A stretch of DNA of 64,000 bases from Kineosporia sp. NBRC 101731 (GCF_030269305.1 NZ_BSTC01000006.1:422666-486665), one strand, 5' to 3'. Shown: positions 31,389-44,162, counted from the first letter of the stretch. A program made the numbers and translations. Notes: generated by a model from the sequence alone, not told the origin.

Positions 31389-33821
31389 GTGAAGAGCCTG
31401 ACACAGGGGGAAGCCCAGGAACGCGCGGACCTGCTCGGGGTGGAGAGGTACGAGATCGCGGTGGATCTCACCGGCCTGCCGACCGGGCCACGGGTACGCA
31501 CCACCTCGACGATCACCTTCTCCTGCCGTACTCCGGGTGCTGCCACGTTCGTGGACGCCGCGGCGACGGTGCTGGGCGCGACGCTCAACGGCCGGGCGCT
31601 GGGCCCGGCCTCCGGGGGCAGACTGCCGCTGGACGACCTCGCCGCGCAGAACACGCTGGTGGTGGAGTGCGAGCAGATGAACACCCGGGACGGCGCCGGC
31701 GTGCACAAGGCCGTGGACCCGGCCGACGGTGAGGTCTACCTGTGGACGTCGTTCGAGCCGGACCAGGCGCGCTGGGTGTGGGCGTGTTTCGACCAGCCCG
31801 ATCTGAAGGCGCCCCACACGTTCACCGTCACCGCACCGGCGGAGTGGACGGTGACCAGCAATTCGGGCACTGCGCGGGTGTCCGGGACGGAAGGGCCGGA
31901 GGGCTCGCCGGGGCCGCGGGTCTGGGAGTTCGACCCGACGCCCGCGCTCTCGCCCTACAACACGGTGGTCAACGCCGGGCCGTTCCACCAGGTGCGGCGC
32001 CAGGTCGACGGGTACGACCTGGGCCTGCTCTGCCGCCGGTCGCTGGCCTCGGTGCTGGACCGGGAGGCCGAGCAACTGTTCACGGTGACCGCCCAGGGAC
32101 TGCGGTTCTTCGGCGAGCAGTTCGAGATGCCTTTCCCGCAGGCCCGTTACGACCAGGTGTTCGTTCCGGAGTTCGGTGGCGCGATGGAGAACTTCGGCTG
32201 CGTCACCTGGAACGACGGATTCCTGCGCCGCAGCGATCCGACGCCGGTCGAGAAGGAGCAGCTGGCCCGGGTCCTGCTGCACGAGATGGCGCACATGTGG
32301 TTCGGCAACATCGTCACCATGCGCTGGTGGGACGACCTCTGGCTGAACGAGTCGTTCGCCGAGTTCGCCTGCAACTGGGCCGCGAGCGAGGCCACGGAGT
32401 ACACCGACGCCTGGGCCCGGCACCTGGCGGCCGGGAAGCTCGCTGCCTACCTCGCCGATCAGGGCCCGGTTTCGCATCCCATCCGCCAGCCGATCCGCGA
32501 CGTGGCCGAGGCGACGTCGATCTTCGACTCGATCACCTACCCCAAGGGTGCGTCGGTGCTGCGGCAGTTGCAGGTCTACGTCGGGGAGAAGGCTTTCCGG
32601 GCCGGGACGGCCGCCTACTTCGCGAAGTACGCCTGGCAGAACACCACACTCCAGGACCTGATCGACGAGCTGGCCGCGGCGAGCGGCCAGGACCTGAGCG
32701 CGTGGCGGGACGGTTGGCTGGGCACGGCCGGCACCGACCACTTCACCCTGGACACCTCGGGGGAACAGCCGGTGCTGGTCGGCCGGGGGCCGGAGGGGTC
32801 ACCCCGACCGCAGGTGCTCGCGGTCGGCGCCTACCGGTCCGGTCTGGCCCCGGAGAACGGCCTGACCCGCACGCACCGTGCCCTGGTCGAGGTGAGTTCC
32901 GCGCGGACGCCGCTCGACCTGCCCGGTGACGCGGACTTCTACCTGGTCAACGACGACGATCTGACCTTCGCCACCACCCGCCCGGCTGACCCGGCCGCGG
33001 CCGGGCGACTGCCCACCCCGATCGCGCGCGCGGTCGCCGTCGCGAGTCTGTGGGATGCCCTGGTCACCGGTGAGATGAGCGCCGCGCAGGCCGTGGCCGG
33101 TCTGGTGGCGGTGCTCGACGTGGAGACGGTGCCCGTCCTGGCCGGGACCTACCTCAACCTGGCCGGTGACGTGGCCGGTGACTGGGCCCCGGCGGCCCAC
33201 CGGGCCGCGATCGAGGCGCAGGTGGCGGAGGTCGCCCGTCGTCTGGCGGCCGAACCGGCCCGGCGGCGTGCGGCGCTGCGCACCCTGGCCCGCGTCACCG
33301 GTGATCCCGAGGCCCTGTTCGGCGAGGTCGGTGACGACATCGATCTGGCCTGGCGGACCCTCGTGCGCATGTCCGAGCTGGGCGGCGACACGACGGCACC
33401 GGTCCAGGATCTTCTGGACCGCGACCCGGACCCGGACTCCGGGATGCGGGCGATGACGGTGCGCGCGGCCGCTCCCGACCCGGAGGCGAAAGCGACGGTC
33501 TGGCAGGCCCTGGTCGACCGGAGTGTTCCCCTCCCCGCCATCGCAGCGGTCAGCTCCGCCTTCTGGCGCCCCGGTCAGGAGGCCGTGCTGGCCGGGTACT
33601 CCGAGCGGTACCTGGCCCTGCTGCCCACTCTGCACCGGGGCGGCATGATCCCGGCGCTGCACCTCTCGCGCGACCTGTTCCCGGTCTTCGGTATCGACGA
33701 GGCCTACGTGGCGCGGGTGACCGAGGCCGCCGCAGCGGGCGACGTGGCGCCGGTGGTCGCCAAGACCCTGGCGGAACGGGCGGACGAGGTCGCCCGCATG
33801 CTGCGGACCCGGAAGGGGTGA
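31389..33821 (+). CDS. pepN: Aminopeptidase N (M1 zinc metallopeptidase)
   Basis: Cytoplasmic peptidase of about 810 residues removing N-terminal amino acids from peptides. The exopeptidase motif is GGAMENFG, the zinc site is [10 protein letters not shown] with the downstream Glu in [16 protein letters not shown], and [14 protein letters not shown] is typical of the actinobacterial/Streptomyces enzyme. The C-terminal helical domain is complete. GTG at 31389 ([15 protein letters not shown]) agrees with family starts; GTG at 31374 has the better ribosome site (GGAAGG 7 nt before) and is also possible. Divergent from metH. Confidence 0.95.
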   Translation: MKSLTQGEAQERADLLGVERYEIAVDLTGLPTGPRVRTTSTITFSCRTPGAATFVDAAATVLGATLNGRALGPASGGRLPLDDLAAQNTLVVECEQMNTRDGAGVHKAVDPADGEVYLWTSFEPDQARWVWACFDQPDLKAPHTFTVTAPAEWTVTSNSGTARVSGTEGPEGSPGPRVWEFDPTPALSPYNTVVNAGPFHQVRRQVDGYDLGLLCRRSLASVLDREAEQLFTVTAQGLRFFGEQFEMPFPQARYDQVFVPEFGGAMENFGCVTWNDGFLRRSDPTPVEKEQLARVLLHEMAHMWFGNIVTMRWWDDLWLNESFAEFACNWAASEATEYTDAWARHLAAGKLAAYLADQGPVSHPIRQPIRDVAEATSIFDSITYPKGASVLRQLQVYVGEKAFRAGTAAYFAKYAWQNTTLQDLIDELAAASGQDLSAWRDGWLGTAGTDHFTLDTSGEQPVLVGRGPEGSPRPQVLAVGAYRSGLAPENGLTRTHRALVEVSSARTPLDLPGDADFYLVNDDDLTFATTRPADPAAAGRLPTPIARAVAVASLWDALVTGEMSAAQAVAGLVAVLDVETVPVLAGTYLNLAGDVAGDWAPAAHRAAIEAQVAEVARRLAAEPARRRAALRTLARVTGDPEALFGEVGDDIDLAWRTLVRMSELGGDTTAPVQDLLDRDPDPDSGMRAMTVRAAAPDPEAKATVWQALVDRSVPLPAIAAVSSAFWRPGQEAVLAGYSERYLALLPTLHRGGMIPALHLSRDLFPVFGIDEAYVARVTEAAAAGDVAPVVAKTLAERADEVARMLRTRKG

Positions 33822-33854
33822 GTCCGGGTGCCCGGGGTGCCCGGTGGCCATCGC

Positions 33855-34957
33855 TCACACCTGCCGGAACGGGCGTGAGGAGAGCGCCAGCAGGCCGCTG
33901 AGCAGGAGCAGTGATGCGGCCAGCACCGTGACGGGCGTGGGGGCGACGGCGTCGGCAAGTACCCCGAGGACGTTGTTGGTCGCGAGCAGGGTCAGGGTCT
34001 GGACGATCACGAGCACGGCCTGCACCCGGGACAGATGCGTCGACGGGGTGGCGCCCAGGACCGTGGGGGAGGCGTGCCCGGCGAACAGGCCGGTGCCCGT
34101 TCCGGACACGGCGGCGCCGAGGACGGCCAGGGCCGGGCGATCAGCAGGGCCACCGCGATCGTGCCGAGGGCCTGGGCGCCCACGACCAGGCCCGCGCCGC
34201 GGGCACCCCAGCCGTGGTCCCGGGCCAGCAGCGGCACGAGGATCGAGAACGTGGGCAGGACCAGGCCGGCGACGGCCCCGGTCAGCATGAGGATCGTGCG
34301 CAGCACCGGGTCGGCCAGGCTGAGACGCAGGCCGTCGAGGGCGGCCGCGGCAAGGCTCCCGGTGGCCGGGACGTGGTCGCTCACCGGGGTGATCAGGAGC
34401 AGGACGGCGAACACGGCGGCGAACGTGACCGCGTCGAGCAGGAGTACCCCGGAGAGCCCGACCGTCACCACGAGCAGGCCGCCGACGGGCCCCGCGACCA
34501 GCTGGGCCACCTGACCCCCGGCCTGGCGCAGGCCCAGCGCCCGGGGCAGTTGCCCGGGGGTGACGAGCAGACGGGGCATGCTGCCGGAGACGGGCAGGTA
34601 GAAGGCGTCGACGAGGCCGAGCACCAGGCCGGTGAGGAGCAGGAGCCAGACAGCCGGGCCGGACAGGTGCAGGGCCGGCGCGAACAGCAGGCAGATGCCG
34701 AGCATCACCGCGTCGCCGGTGATCATCACCCGGCGGGCGCCGACCCGGTCGCCCAGGGCCCCGCCGATCAGCAGGAACAGCGCTCGCGGCAGGTTGATCG
34801 CGGTGAGGATGAGCCCGGCCAGCGCACCGCTGTGGCCGGTCGCGGTCCAGCCGAGCGCGAAGTAGAGCACGCCGTTACCCAGGACGGAGACCACGGTTCC
34901 ACTCACCCACAGCAGATATGACGGGGGCAGAGCTTCTTTCGCGGTGGTGGTGGTCAC
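33855..34957 (-). pseudogene. MFS transporter interrupted by a frameshift
   Basis: From GTG 34957 the frame encodes a major facilitator protein (LLWVSGTVVSVLGNGVLYFA, GGALGDRVGARRVMITGD, several membrane segments) down to about 34135, where it enters a Pro/Arg-rich nonsense tail. The rest of the protein (PALAVLGAAVSGTG, then VQAVLVIVQTLTLLATNNVL and VTVLAASLLLLSGLLAL) continues in another frame and ends at 33855. A single missing base near 34133-34140, inside a G/C-rich run, accounts for it; with one base restored the product is about 367 residues. It is either a recent inactivation or a sequencing error. Substrate unknown. Confidence 0.82.
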
Positions 34958-35039
34958 TGTCCGGGCTCCCCGTCGGCCGTGTCCGGTATGTCGGCCGGAG
35001 CCTACGGACGGGGGCCGACAATCTTGGCGGGGTCTTCTC

Positions 35040-35069
35040 CTGTCCCGCCGTCCGCGGACGGCGGGACAG
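35040..35069. promoter_or_regulatory. Perfect 30-bp palindrome upstream of the uvrC promoter
   Basis: The sequence starting CTGTCCCGCCGTCC is perfectly self-complementary over 30 bp with no spacer. It ends 3 bp before the -35 box of the damage promoter, its centre lying about 47 bp upstream of the predicted start. It could be a regulator site or a terminator between the divergent genes. The other damage promoters in the window lack it. Confidence 0.55.
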
Positions 35070-35072
35070 AAC

Positions 35073-35094
35073 TGTCGGTGGGGGCGCTTAGTGT
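35073..35094 (+). promoter_or_regulatory. RecA-NDp DNA-damage promoter of uvrC
   Basis: TGTCGGTG (35073-35080), 8-nt spacer, TAGTGT (35089-35094). GTG at 35102 follows after 7 nt, predicting a leaderless mRNA. Confidence 0.85.
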
Positions 35095-35101
35095 GGTGGC
35101 C

Positions 35102-37156
35102 GTGGCTGATCCATCGACGTACCGACCTGCCGTCGGAACCATCCCCGAGCAACCGGGTGTCTACCGGTTCCGTGACGACTCCGGGCGGGTCATCTACGTC
35201 GGCAAGGCCAAGAGCCTGCGGCAGCGGCTGAATTCGTACTTCGCCGACCCGGCCGGGCTGCACCCGCGCACCCAGACGATGGTGTTCACCGCGGCGAGCG
35301 TGGAGTGGACCACGGTGAACACCGAGGTCGAGGCGCTGCAGCTGGAGTACTCCTGGATCAAGGAGTACGACCCGCGGTTCAACGTGAAGTACCGCGACGA
35401 CAAGTCCTACCCCTACCTGGCCGTGACCATGGGCGACGAGTTCCCGCGGGTGCAGGTGATGCGCGGGGCCAAACGCAAGGGCACCCGCTACTTCGGGCCG
35501 TACGCGCACGCCTGGGCGATCCGCGAGACCGTCGACCTGCTGCTGCGGGTCTTCCCGGTGCGTACGTGCAGCAACGGTGTGTTTAAGCGCGCGGGGCAGG
35601 TGGGGCGCCCGTGCCTGCTCGGCTATATCGACAAGTGCTCGGCGCCGTGCGTCGGCAAGGTCACCCCCGAGCAGCACCGGCGGCTGGCCGACGACTTCTG
35701 CGACTTCATGGGCGGCAAGACCGAGCGCTACGTGAAGCGCCTCGAGCGCGACATGCTGCAGGCCTCGCACGACCTGGAGTTCGAGCAGGCGGCTCGGCTG
35801 CGTGACGACATCCAGGCCCTGTCCCGGGCCATGGAGAAGAACGCGGTGGTGCTGGCCGACGGCACCGACGCCGACGTGTTCGCGCTCGCCGACGACGAGC
35901 TCGAGGCCGCCGTGCAGGTGTTCCACGTCCGCGACGGCCGGATCCGCGGTCAGCGCGGCTGGGTGGTGGAGAAGGTGGAGGACGTCACCACCGCCGACCT
36001 GGTCGAGCACCTGCTGCAGCAGGTCTACGGCGACGTGAACGGCGAGGCGGTGCCGCGCGAGGTGCTGGTGCCGCACGAGCCGCCGTTGCTGGACGAGGTG
36101 GAGAGCTGGCTGGCCGGTCTACGGGGATCCCGGGTCGAGGTCCGGGTGCCGCAGCGGGGTGACAAGCGCACGCTGATGGAGACGGTGGCCCGCAACGCCG
36201 GGCAGGCCCTGACCCTGCACAAGACCCGTCGGGCGGGCGACCTCACCACCCGTTCGAAGGCCCTGCAGGAGATCCAGGAGGCCCTGGAGCTGCCCTCCGC
36301 CCCGCTGCGCATCGAGTGCTACGACATCTCGCACATCCAGGGCTCCAACGTGGTCGCGTCCATGGTCGTGTTCGAGGACGGGCTGGCGAAGAAGTCCGAG
36401 TACCGCAAGTTCACGATCAAGGGCCTGAACGGCACCTCCGACGACGTCGCCTCGATCCGTGAGGTGATCACCCGGCGCTTCCGGCGGTATCTGGGGGAGA
36501 AGGAGGAGGAAGCCGCGTCGGCGGCGGGTGCCGACCCGTCCACCGGCGAGATCCTCGACGAGGCGCCGTCACTGGAGGAGGACGGCGTGCCGCCGGGCAT
36601 CGACCCGCAGACCGGCCGGCCGAAGAAGTTCGCCTACGCGCCGAACCTGGTCGTGGTCGACGGTGGTGCCCCCCAGGTGGCGGCCGCCGCGGCGGCGATG
36701 GCCGAGCTCGGCATCGAGGGCGTGGCTCTGTGCGGTCTGGCCAAGCGCCTCGAGGAGGTCTGGATCCCGGACGACGAGATGCCGGTGATCCTGCCCCGCT
36801 CCAGCGAAGGGCTGTACCTGTTGCAGCGGGTGCGGGACGAGGCGCACCGTTTCGCGATCACCCACCACCGCCAGCGTCGCAGCACCGCGATGACGGCCAG
36901 CGAGCTGGACACCGTGCCCGGGCTGGGGCCGGCCCGCAAGAAAGCGCTGCTGACGCACTTCGGATCGGTGAAGAAGCTGCGCGCGGCCTCCGTCGAGGCC
37001 ATCGCCTCGGTGCAGGGCGTGGGGCCGAAGGTGGCCCAGTCGGTGGTGGACAGCCTGAACCCCGAGAACTCCGCGAACCCCGGGACCGCCGGGGTGGGTA
37101 CGGTCCCGGAGAATCGTCCCGCGATCGACATGGCCACGGGGGAACTGCTCGACTGA
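35102..37156 (+). CDS. uvrC: UvrABC system protein C
   Basis: Dual-incision nuclease of excision repair, 684 residues. The N-terminal GIY-YIG nuclease ([20 protein letters not shown], near residues 17-36) makes the 3' cut; a UVR motif ([16 protein letters not shown]) contacts UvrB; the RNase H-like domain ([20 protein letters not shown]) makes the 5' cut; two helix-hairpin-helix motifs end the protein ([30 protein letters not shown]). An acidic insertion of about 40 residues ([17 protein letters not shown] and following) sits in the nuclease domain, as in other actinobacteria. The GTG start is fixed by the promoter; the upstream in-frame reading is not coding. Confidence 0.98.
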   Translation: MADPSTYRPAVGTIPEQPGVYRFRDDSGRVIYVGKAKSLRQRLNSYFADPAGLHPRTQTMVFTAASVEWTTVNTEVEALQLEYSWIKEYDPRFNVKYRDDKSYPYLAVTMGDEFPRVQVMRGAKRKGTRYFGPYAHAWAIRETVDLLLRVFPVRTCSNGVFKRAGQVGRPCLLGYIDKCSAPCVGKVTPEQHRRLADDFCDFMGGKTERYVKRLERDMLQASHDLEFEQAARLRDDIQALSRAMEKNAVVLADGTDADVFALADDELEAAVQVFHVRDGRIRGQRGWVVEKVEDVTTADLVEHLLQQVYGDVNGEAVPREVLVPHEPPLLDEVESWLAGLRGSRVEVRVPQRGDKRTLMETVARNAGQALTLHKTRRAGDLTTRSKALQEIQEALELPSAPLRIECYDISHIQGSNVVASMVVFEDGLAKKSEYRKFTIKGLNGTSDDVASIREVITRRFRRYLGEKEEEAASAAGADPSTGEILDEAPSLEEDGVPPGIDPQTGRPKKFAYAPNLVVVDGGAPQVAAAAAAMAELGIEGVALCGLAKRLEEVWIPDDEMPVILPRSSEGLYLLQRVRDEAHRFAITHHRQRRSTAMTASELDTVPGLGPARKKALLTHFGSVKKLRAASVEAIASVQGVGPKVAQSVVDSLNPENSANPGTAGVGTVPENRPAIDMATGELLD

Positions 37157-37430
37157 GGTGCTCGTGATCCTTCCTGAGGGCTGAGCATCGACTCTCCACC
37201 GCTCGAGGGAGGGCGCCGGCACCGATCGGCCGGTTCTGCCGGGACCCAGGAATCGGCTAAGAGTGGTCGCGACGCACCAGGGGACCCACCGGTCCAGTAC
37301 CGGAAGTCCTGCCGGTCAAGGGCCAGCCGGGCCCTCCTGCACGAGCCGGACCAGAGGGGCGCAATAATGACCAGCCCCCACGAATCCGGCACGACATCGA
37401 CAGATATCCGACAGGTTTGGAGAGCTCAAG

Positions 37431-38372
37431 GTGACGACCACCCCGGAGGCGAACGGGCCGACGGAGCCGGAGGGCCGTGCGGAGCGTCGCACGGAGCAGA
37501 CCGGTTCGGCGACCACGTCCGAACTGCTCATCATCACCGGCATGTCCGGGGCCGGGCGGAGCACTGCCGCCAAGGCCCTCGAGGACCTCGGCTGGTACGT
37601 CGTCGACAATCTGCCGCCGCAGCTGATCGCCGAGCTGGCCATGCTCGCGGGCTCGGCCGAGCCCCGGGTGCGGCGGATCGCAGTGGCGGTCGACGTGCGG
37701 GGGCGCTCGTTCTTCAGCGCCCTGGCCGATGCCGTGTCCACGGCCGAGAACAGCGGTATCCGCACCCGCCTGTTGTTCCTCGACGCCACCAACGAGACCC
37801 TGGTGCGCCGGTTCGAATCGGTTCGCCGCCCGCACCCGCTGCAGGGCGACGGCGCGCCGCTGGACGGTATCCGCGCCGAGCGCAAGGTGATGGGTGAGCT
37901 GCGGGGCAACGCGGACACCCTGATCGACACCTCGCGCCTGAACGTGCACGAGCTGGCCAGCAAGATCATCGCGATGTTCGGCGACGAGGGAGACCCGGCG
38001 ATCCGGATCCTGCTGATGTCGTTCGGATTCAAGTACGGCCTGCCGCTGGATGCCGACCAGGTGGCCGACGTGCGCTTCCTGCCCAACCCGTTCTGGGTGC
38101 CCGAACTGCGCACGCACAACGGGCTGGACGCCGACGTGGCCGACTACGTGCTGGGGCAGGAGGGTGCCGCCGAGTTCGTCGACCGGTACGCCCTGGCCCT
38201 GCAGCCGGTGCTGGCCGGCTACGTGCGGGAGAACAAGCGCTACGCCACGATCGCCGTCGGCTGTACCGGGGGCAAGCACCGTTCCGTGGCGATCACCGAG
38301 CTCCTGGCCCAGAAGCTGGAGGGCGACGGGGTGGCCGTCACCGCTGTGCACCGTGACCTGGGGCGCGAGTGA
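37431..38372 (+). CDS. rapZ: RNase adapter protein RapZ (nucleotide-binding)
   Basis: Protein of 313 residues with Walker [10 protein letters not shown] (near residue 37), [13 protein letters not shown] and the C-terminal [14 protein letters not shown] and [12 protein letters not shown] motifs of RapZ/YvcJ. In E. coli it controls amino-sugar metabolism through a small RNA; in actinobacteria its role is not settled. The N-terminal 30 residues are a variable extension. GTG start with GGAGAG 6-11 nt upstream. First gene of the conserved rapZ-yvcK(-whiA) set; the next gene overlaps by 4 nt. Confidence 0.95.
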   Translation: MTTTPEANGPTEPEGRAERRTEQTGSATTSELLIITGMSGAGRSTAAKALEDLGWYVVDNLPPQLIAELAMLAGSAEPRVRRIAVAVDVRGRSFFSALADAVSTAENSGIRTRLLFLDATNETLVRRFESVRRPHPLQGDGAPLDGIRAERKVMGELRGNADTLIDTSRLNVHELASKIIAMFGDEGDPAIRILLMSFGFKYGLPLDADQVADVRFLPNPFWVPELRTHNGLDADVADYVLGQEGAAEFVDRYALALQPVLAGYVRENKRYATIAVGCTGGKHRSVAITELLAQKLEGDGVAVTAVHRDLGRE

Positions 38373-39346
38373 GCCCCACCTCCTCCGGCCGGGGCCCGAA
38401 CGTCGTCGCGCTCGGCGGCGGGCACGGCCTGGCGGCGTCGCTGTCGGCGCTGCGGCACCTGACCGACCGGCTGACGGCCGTGGTCACGGTGGCGGACGAC
38501 GGCGGCTCGTCGGGGCGGTTGCGGCGCGAATTCGGCGTGCTGCCGCCCGGTGACCTGCGGATGGCGCTGTCGGCTCTGTGCGACGACAGCGAATGGGGGC
38601 TGCTGTGGCGCGACGTGCTGCAGCACCGCTTCGCCAGCGCGGGCGCCATGAACGACCACGCCCTCGGCAACCTCCTGATCGTCACCCTCTGGGAACTGCT
38701 CGACGACCCGGTCAGCGGGCTGGACTGGGTGGCCCGGTTGCTGGGGGCCAGGGGACGCGTACTGCCGATGGCGGCGGTGCCCCTGGACATCGAGGGCACG
38801 GTGCTCGGCATCGACCCCGACGACCCCGCGGGCCTCACCACGGTGCGTGGTCAGGTCGCGGTGGCGACCACGCCGGGACGGGTGATCGGGGTGCAGCTGA
38901 GCCCGAACGACCCACCGGCGCGGCCGGAGGTGCTCGAGGCGGTGCGGGACGCCGACTGGGCCGTGCTCGGCCCCGGCTCCTGGTACACCAGCGTGCTCCC
39001 GCACCTGCTGGTGCCCGAACTGGCCCGGGCCCTGGCGCGGACCGAGGCCCGGATCTGCCTGACACTGAACCTGGGGCAGCAGCCCGGGGAGACCGATGGC
39101 TTCTCGCCCGAGAACCACCTCGAGGTGCTCGCCGCGCACGCCCCCGACCTGCGGATCGACGCCGTCCTGGTGGACCCCTCGCAGATCGAGGACGCGGCGT
39201 CACTGGAGCGGGTGGCACGGGCTATGGGGGCGGTCGTCGTCAGCCGCGACGTGGCGATCGGTGACGGTACGCCCCGGCACGACCCGCTGCGCCTGGCCGC
39301 CGCCTACCGTGACCTGTTCAGTGGGGCGATCGTCCCGAACAGGTGA
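38369..39346 (+). CDS. yvcK: YvcK-family gluconeogenesis factor (CofD-like)
   Basis: Protein of 325 residues of the YvcK/CofD fold: [18 protein letters not shown] at the N-terminus, [17 protein letters not shown], and [19 protein letters not shown]. YvcK proteins bind UDP-sugars and link central carbon metabolism to cell-wall synthesis in Gram-positive bacteria (CuvA in mycobacteria). The GTGA overlap with rapZ means coupled translation. A terminator hairpin follows, separating it from whiA. Confidence 0.94.
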   Translation: MSPTSSGRGPNVVALGGGHGLAASLSALRHLTDRLTAVVTVADDGGSSGRLRREFGVLPPGDLRMALSALCDDSEWGLLWRDVLQHRFASAGAMNDHALGNLLIVTLWELLDDPVSGLDWVARLLGARGRVLPMAAVPLDIEGTVLGIDPDDPAGLTTVRGQVAVATTPGRVIGVQLSPNDPPARPEVLEAVRDADWAVLGPGSWYTSVLPHLLVPELARALARTEARICLTLNLGQQPGETDGFSPENHLEVLAAHAPDLRIDAVLVDPSQIEDAASLERVARAMGAVVVSRDVAIGDGTPRHDPLRLAAAYRDLFSGAIVPNR

Positions 39347-39370
39347 GCTGCTCCGGGGCGAAGGGCTGAC

Positions 39371-39403
39371 GCCGGACGGGCGTTCGCACGGCTCCCGTCC
39401 GGC
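39371..39403 (+). terminator. Terminator after rapZ-yvcK
   Basis: GCCGGACGGG (39371-39380) pairs perfectly with CCCGTCCGGC (39394-39403), loop 13 nt, followed by GCATTTC. It lies 24 bp past the yvcK stop and suggests whiA has its own promoter or depends on readthrough. Confidence 0.65.
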
Positions 39404-39455
39404 GCATTTCACAAGCGCACGAACCATGCTTGCGCACGGTGGCAAGATGCTGTCC

Positions 39456-40436
39456 ATGGCATTGACGGCACTGGTCAAAGACGAATTGAGTCGGCTACAG
39501 GTCACTAAACCCTGCTGCCGTAAAGCCGAGGTGTCGGCAACTCTCCGGTTCGCCGGAGGGCTACACATCGTCGGGGGCCGCATCGTCGTGGAGGCTGAGC
39601 TCGACACCGCCCACGCGGCTCGCCGGTTGCGCAAGGACATCAGCGACGTGTTCGGCCACACCAGCGACATCGTCGTGCTGGCACCGGGCGGCCTGCGACG
39701 CGGCAGCCGGTACGTGGTCCGGGTGATTCGTGACGGTGAGTCACTGGCCCGCCAGACCGGTCTGGTCGACGGCCGCGGCCGACCTGTCCGCGGGCTGCCG
39801 CCGCAGGTCGTCTCCGGCGCCACCTGCGACGCCGAGGCCGCCTGGCGGGGTGCGTTCCTGGCCCACGGGTCGCTCACCGAGCCGGGTCGCTCCAGCGCCC
39901 TCGAGGTGACCTGCCCGGGCCCGGAGGCCGCGCTCGCGCTGGTCGGTGCCGCCCGTCGGCTCGGCATCCAGGCGAAGGCCCGTGAGGTGCGCGGCGTGGA
40001 CCGGGTGGTGATCCGCGACGGCGACACGATCGGCGCCCTGCTCACCCGCCTCGGCGCACACGACGCGGTGATGGCCTGGGAGGAGCGGCGGATGCGTCGC
40101 GAGGTGCGGGCCACCGCGAACCGCCTGGCCAACTTCGACGACGCGAACCTACGGCGCTCCGCCCGGGCCGCCGTGGCCGCCGGTTCGCGGGTGGAGCGGG
40201 CCCTGGAGATCCTCGGCGACGAGGTCCCGGAGCATCTGCGGTCCGCCGGCCGGCTGCGCCTGGCGCACAAGCAGGCCAGCCTGGAGGAGCTCGGTCAGCT
40301 GGCCGAGCCGCAGATGACGAAGGACGCCGTGGCCGGCCGGATCCGCAGACTTCTGGCGATGGCCGACAAGCGGGCCTCCGACCTGGGGGTACCGGGCACC
40401 GACGCGAACCTGACGCCGGACATGCTCGACGCCTGA
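39456..40436 (+). CDS. whiA: Sporulation/cell-division transcriptional regulator WhiA
   Basis: Protein of 326 residues with an N-terminal LAGLIDADG-like homing-endonuclease fold lacking nuclease residues and a C-terminal helix-turn-helix ([20 protein letters not shown] and [17 protein letters not shown]). In Streptomyces WhiA with WhiB activates ftsZ and other cell-division genes during sporulation; in non-sporulating relatives it affects division and metabolism. ATG at 39456 ([15 protein letters not shown]) matches the family start; ATG at 39447 is an alternative. Confidence 0.96.
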   Translation: MALTALVKDELSRLQVTKPCCRKAEVSATLRFAGGLHIVGGRIVVEAELDTAHAARRLRKDISDVFGHTSDIVVLAPGGLRRGSRYVVRVIRDGESLARQTGLVDGRGRPVRGLPPQVVSGATCDAEAAWRGAFLAHGSLTEPGRSSALEVTCPGPEAALALVGAARRLGIQAKAREVRGVDRVVIRDGDTIGALLTRLGAHDAVMAWEERRMRREVRATANRLANFDDANLRRSARAAVAAGSRVERALEILGDEVPEHLRSAGRLRLAHKQASLEELGQLAEPQMTKDAVAGRIRRLLAMADKRASDLGVPGTDANLTPDMLDA

Positions 40437-40620
40437 AAGTCCTTGACAGGTATCTCAAAGGCGACCAGACGCGCACCGGAGCCATCGGCGCGCCAGATGA
40501 CCGACGTCCTTCATTCATGGACCTTTGGCCCCCTGATCACCCTGAAATCCCGGGTCCGGACGTGGGACCCGACAGGGTGCTGTCTGGACACCCTTTCCCG
40601 AAATGCACCGCGTAGGGTAA

Positions 40621-41694
<1,074 letters not shown>

Positions 41695-41699
41695 TTTTC

Positions 41700-42911
41700 A
41701 TGAAGACCATCGACGACCTCACTACCGAGCTCGGAACCCTTTCCGGCAAGCGCATCCTGGTCCGCAGTGACCTGAACGTGCCGCTGGACAAGGAAACCGG
41801 CGCGGTGACGGACGACGGCCGGATCCGGGCGTCGCTGCCGACCTGGCAGCGACTCCTGGACGCGGGCGCGAAGGTCATTGTCGTGGCCCACCTCGGCCGG
41901 CCGAAAGGCGTTCCGGAGGCGAAGTACTCCCTCGCCCCGGCGGTCGAGCGGGCCAAGGAGCTGCTGCCCGGGGTGACCATCACCCTGGCCCAGGACACCG
42001 TGGGCGAGTCCGCGCAGGCCGCGGTCGCCGCCCTCGGTGACGGCGAACTGCTGGTGCTGGAGAACCTCCGTTTCAACGCGGGGGAGACCAGCAAGGACGA
42101 TGCCGAGCGGGGCGCGTTCGCCGACCAGCTCGCCGCTCTGGCCGACGGTTTCGTCAGCGACGGCTTCGGCGTCGTGCACCGCAAGCAGGCCAGCGTCTAC
42201 GACGTCGCGCAGAAGTTGCCGCACGCCGCCGGTGGCCTGGTGCTGGCCGAGGTCGAGGTGCTCAAGCGCCTGACGCAGACCCCGCAGCGGCCCTACGCGG
42301 TGGTTCTCGGCGGTTCGAAGGTGTCCGACAAGCTCGGCGTCATCGACAACCTGCTGAACACGGCCGACCGGCTGCTGATCGGCGGTGGCATGGTGTTCAC
42401 CTTCCTCAAGGCCCAGGGCCACGAGGTCGGTAAGAGCCTGCTCGAGGAAGACCAGCTCGACACCGTCCGCGGCTACATCACGCGGGCGCAGGAGCAGGGC
42501 GTCGAGCTGGTGCTCCCCGTCGACGTGGTCGCGGCCACGGCCTTCGCGGGCGATGCCGAGCACGACGTGGTCGCCGCGGACGCGATCCCGGCCGACCGTC
42601 TGGGACTCGACATCGGCCCGGAGTCCGGCAAGCTGTTCGCCGCCAAGCTGGCGGACTGCGAGACGGTCTTCTGGAACGGCCCGATGGGCGTCTTCGAGCT
42701 GGAGGCGTTCAGCCACGGCACCCGTGCGGTGGCCCAGTCGCTCGTCGACTCGTCGGCGTTCAGCGTCGTCGGTGGCGGTGACTCGGCCGCGGCGGTGCGC
42801 ACGCTCGGCTTCGACGAGAAGGCCTTCGGTCACATCTCGACGGGCGGCGGTGCGAGCCTGGAATTCCTGGAGGGCAAGACCCTTCCGGGCCTCACTGTCC
42901 TGGAGAGCTGA
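41700..42911 (+). CDS. pgk: Phosphoglycerate kinase
   Basis: Enzyme of 403 residues making ATP and 3-phosphoglycerate from 1,3-bisphosphoglycerate. N-terminal [16 protein letters not shown] and [10 protein letters not shown] bind the phosphoglycerate; [14 protein letters not shown] and the C-terminal GGGDSAAAV and [14 protein letters not shown] motifs bind nucleotide. Starts 5 bp after gap and overlaps tpiA by one base, so the three genes form one operon. Confidence 0.98.
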   Translation: MKTIDDLTTELGTLSGKRILVRSDLNVPLDKETGAVTDDGRIRASLPTWQRLLDAGAKVIVVAHLGRPKGVPEAKYSLAPAVERAKELLPGVTITLAQDTVGESAQAAVAALGDGELLVLENLRFNAGETSKDDAERGAFADQLAALADGFVSDGFGVVHRKQASVYDVAQKLPHAAGGLVLAEVEVLKRLTQTPQRPYAVVLGGSKVSDKLGVIDNLLNTADRLLIGGGMVFTFLKAQGHEVGKSLLEEDQLDTVRGYITRAQEQGVELVLPVDVVAATAFAGDAEHDVVAADAIPADRLGLDIGPESGKLFAAKLADCETVFWNGPMGVFELEAFSHGTRAVAQSLVDSSAFSVVGGGDSAAAVRTLGFDEKAFGHISTGGGASLEFLEGKTLPGLTVLES

Positions 42912-43717
42912 TGGCCAAGTCCGACGAGAAGAGCCGCACCCCGCTGATGGCGGGTAACTGGAAGATGAACCTCGATCACTTCGAGGCGGCTCATCTGGTG
43001 CAGAAGCTGGCGTGGACCCTCGACGACGCGAAGCACGACTTCGACGTCGTCGAGGTGGCGCTGATCCCACCGTTCACCGATCTGCGCTCCGTGCAGACCC
43101 TGGTGGACGGGGACAAGCTCGGTTTCAAGTACGGCGCACAAGACCTGTCGCAGTACGACAAGGGCGCGTACACCGGAGAGATCTCCGGGGCGATGCTCGC
43201 GAAGCTGAAGTGCACCTACGTGGTGGTCGGCCACTCCGAACGCCGGCAGTACCACCACGAGGACGACGCCGTGGTCAATGCCAAGACCAAGGCGGCCATC
43301 AAGCACGACCTCATCCCGATCGTGTGCATCGGTGAGGGGCTCGAGGTGCGCAAGGAGGGTCGGCAGGTTCAGCACTGCCTGGCCCAGCTCGACGCCGACC
43401 TGGCCGGCGTTCCCGCCGACAAGGTCGCGTCGCTCGTGATCGCGTACGAGCCGGTCTGGGCGATCGGCACCGGCGAGGTCGCCACCCCGGACGACGCGCA
43501 GGAGGTCTGTGCGGCGATCCGGAAGCGGATCGGCGAGCTCTACTCGGCCGATGTCGCGGCGTCCGTCCGGGTCCTGTACGGCGGTTCGGTCAAGGCGCAG
43601 AACGTGGCCGGGATCATGGCGAAGGAAGATGTCGACGGTGCACTCGTCGGCGGCGCCGCGATCGATCCGGGTGAGTTCGCGTCAATTGTCCGCTATCGGG
43701 ACCATAAGACAGCCTGA
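42911..43717 (+). CDS. tpiA: Triosephosphate isomerase
   Basis: TIM-barrel enzyme of 268 residues interconverting dihydroxyacetone phosphate and glyceraldehyde 3-phosphate. AGNWKMN holds the catalytic Lys, VVGHSERR the His, [11 protein letters not shown] the Glu and loop 6, and YGGSVKAQN the phosphate site. Its ATG shares the A of the pgk stop (TGATG), giving coupled translation. Confidence 0.98.
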   Translation: MAKSDEKSRTPLMAGNWKMNLDHFEAAHLVQKLAWTLDDAKHDFDVVEVALIPPFTDLRSVQTLVDGDKLGFKYGAQDLSQYDKGAYTGEISGAMLAKLKCTYVVVGHSERRQYHHEDDAVVNAKTKAAIKHDLIPIVCIGEGLEVRKEGRQVQHCLAQLDADLAGVPADKVASLVIAYEPVWAIGTGEVATPDDAQEVCAAIRKRIGELYSADVAASVRVLYGGSVKAQNVAGIMAKEDVDGALVGGAAIDPGEFASIVRYRDHKTA

Positions 43718-43758
43718 GTCTGACGCTCAGGTCTGGTAAAAACCGCGTGTCCGGCGGC

Positions 43759-43793
43759 GCGCGGCCTCCGATCTGTCCGATCAGGGGCCGCGC
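43759..43793 (+). terminator. Hairpin after the glycolytic operon
   Basis: GCGCGGCC (43759-43766) pairs with GGCCGCGC (43786-43793), with an inner GATC/GATC stem. It lies between tpiA and secG and may end the gap-pgk-tpiA transcript. Confidence 0.5.
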
Positions 43794-43855
43794 ATCGCCT
43801 ACGCTGTGACTTCAAAGTGCTTCCCAGATCGAGCAACGAGATAGAGGTCCGCGTC

Positions 43856-44110
43856 GTGTCCGTGCTACGCCTGAGCCTTCAGGTGCTTCTCGTCATCACC
43901 AGCCTCATCCTGACGCTGCTGATCCTTCTCCATAAGGGGAGGGGCGGTGGGCTGTCGGACATGTTCGGTGGTGGCATGTCCTCCAGCATGGGCAGCTCCG
44001 GGGTCGCCGAGCGCAACCTCAATCGCTTCACGATCGCGATCGGCGTCACCTGGGCAGTGGTGATCGTGCTGCTCAACCTGATCTACAGGTTCTTCCCCGA
44101 CGCGTTCTGA
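43856..44110 (+). CDS. secG: Preprotein translocase subunit SecG
   Basis: Membrane protein of 84 residues with two membrane segments (LQVLLVITSLILTLLILLH and FTIAIGVTWAVVIVLLNLIY) around a Gly/Ser-rich loop (GGGLSDMFGGGMSSSMGSSG), the usual SecG layout; it assists SecYE in export. GTG at 43856 follows GAGGT. The position after tpiA is conserved in actinobacteria. Confidence 0.95.
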   Translation: MSVLRLSLQVLLVITSLILTLLILLHKGRGGGLSDMFGGGMSSSMGSSGVAERNLNRFTIAIGVTWAVVIVLLNLIYRFFPDAF

Positions 44111-44162
44111 ACGACATAACTGCAACCGGCGCGAGTCCGGGTACTGAAGGAGAGGATTCACG

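Noticed and set aside
31062..32741. N-terminal extension of the metH reading frame
   Set aside because: It is antisense to pepN and crosses the riboswitch; MetH similarity begins at the ATG at 31061.
34958..36076. N-terminal extension of the MFS reading frame
   Set aside because: It is antisense to uvrC; the transporter starts at GTG 34957 where membrane-protein composition begins.
40443..40470. TTGACA after whiA as a gap promoter -35
   Set aside because: No acceptable -10 lies 16-19 bp downstream; the nearest TAGGGT is 165 bp away.
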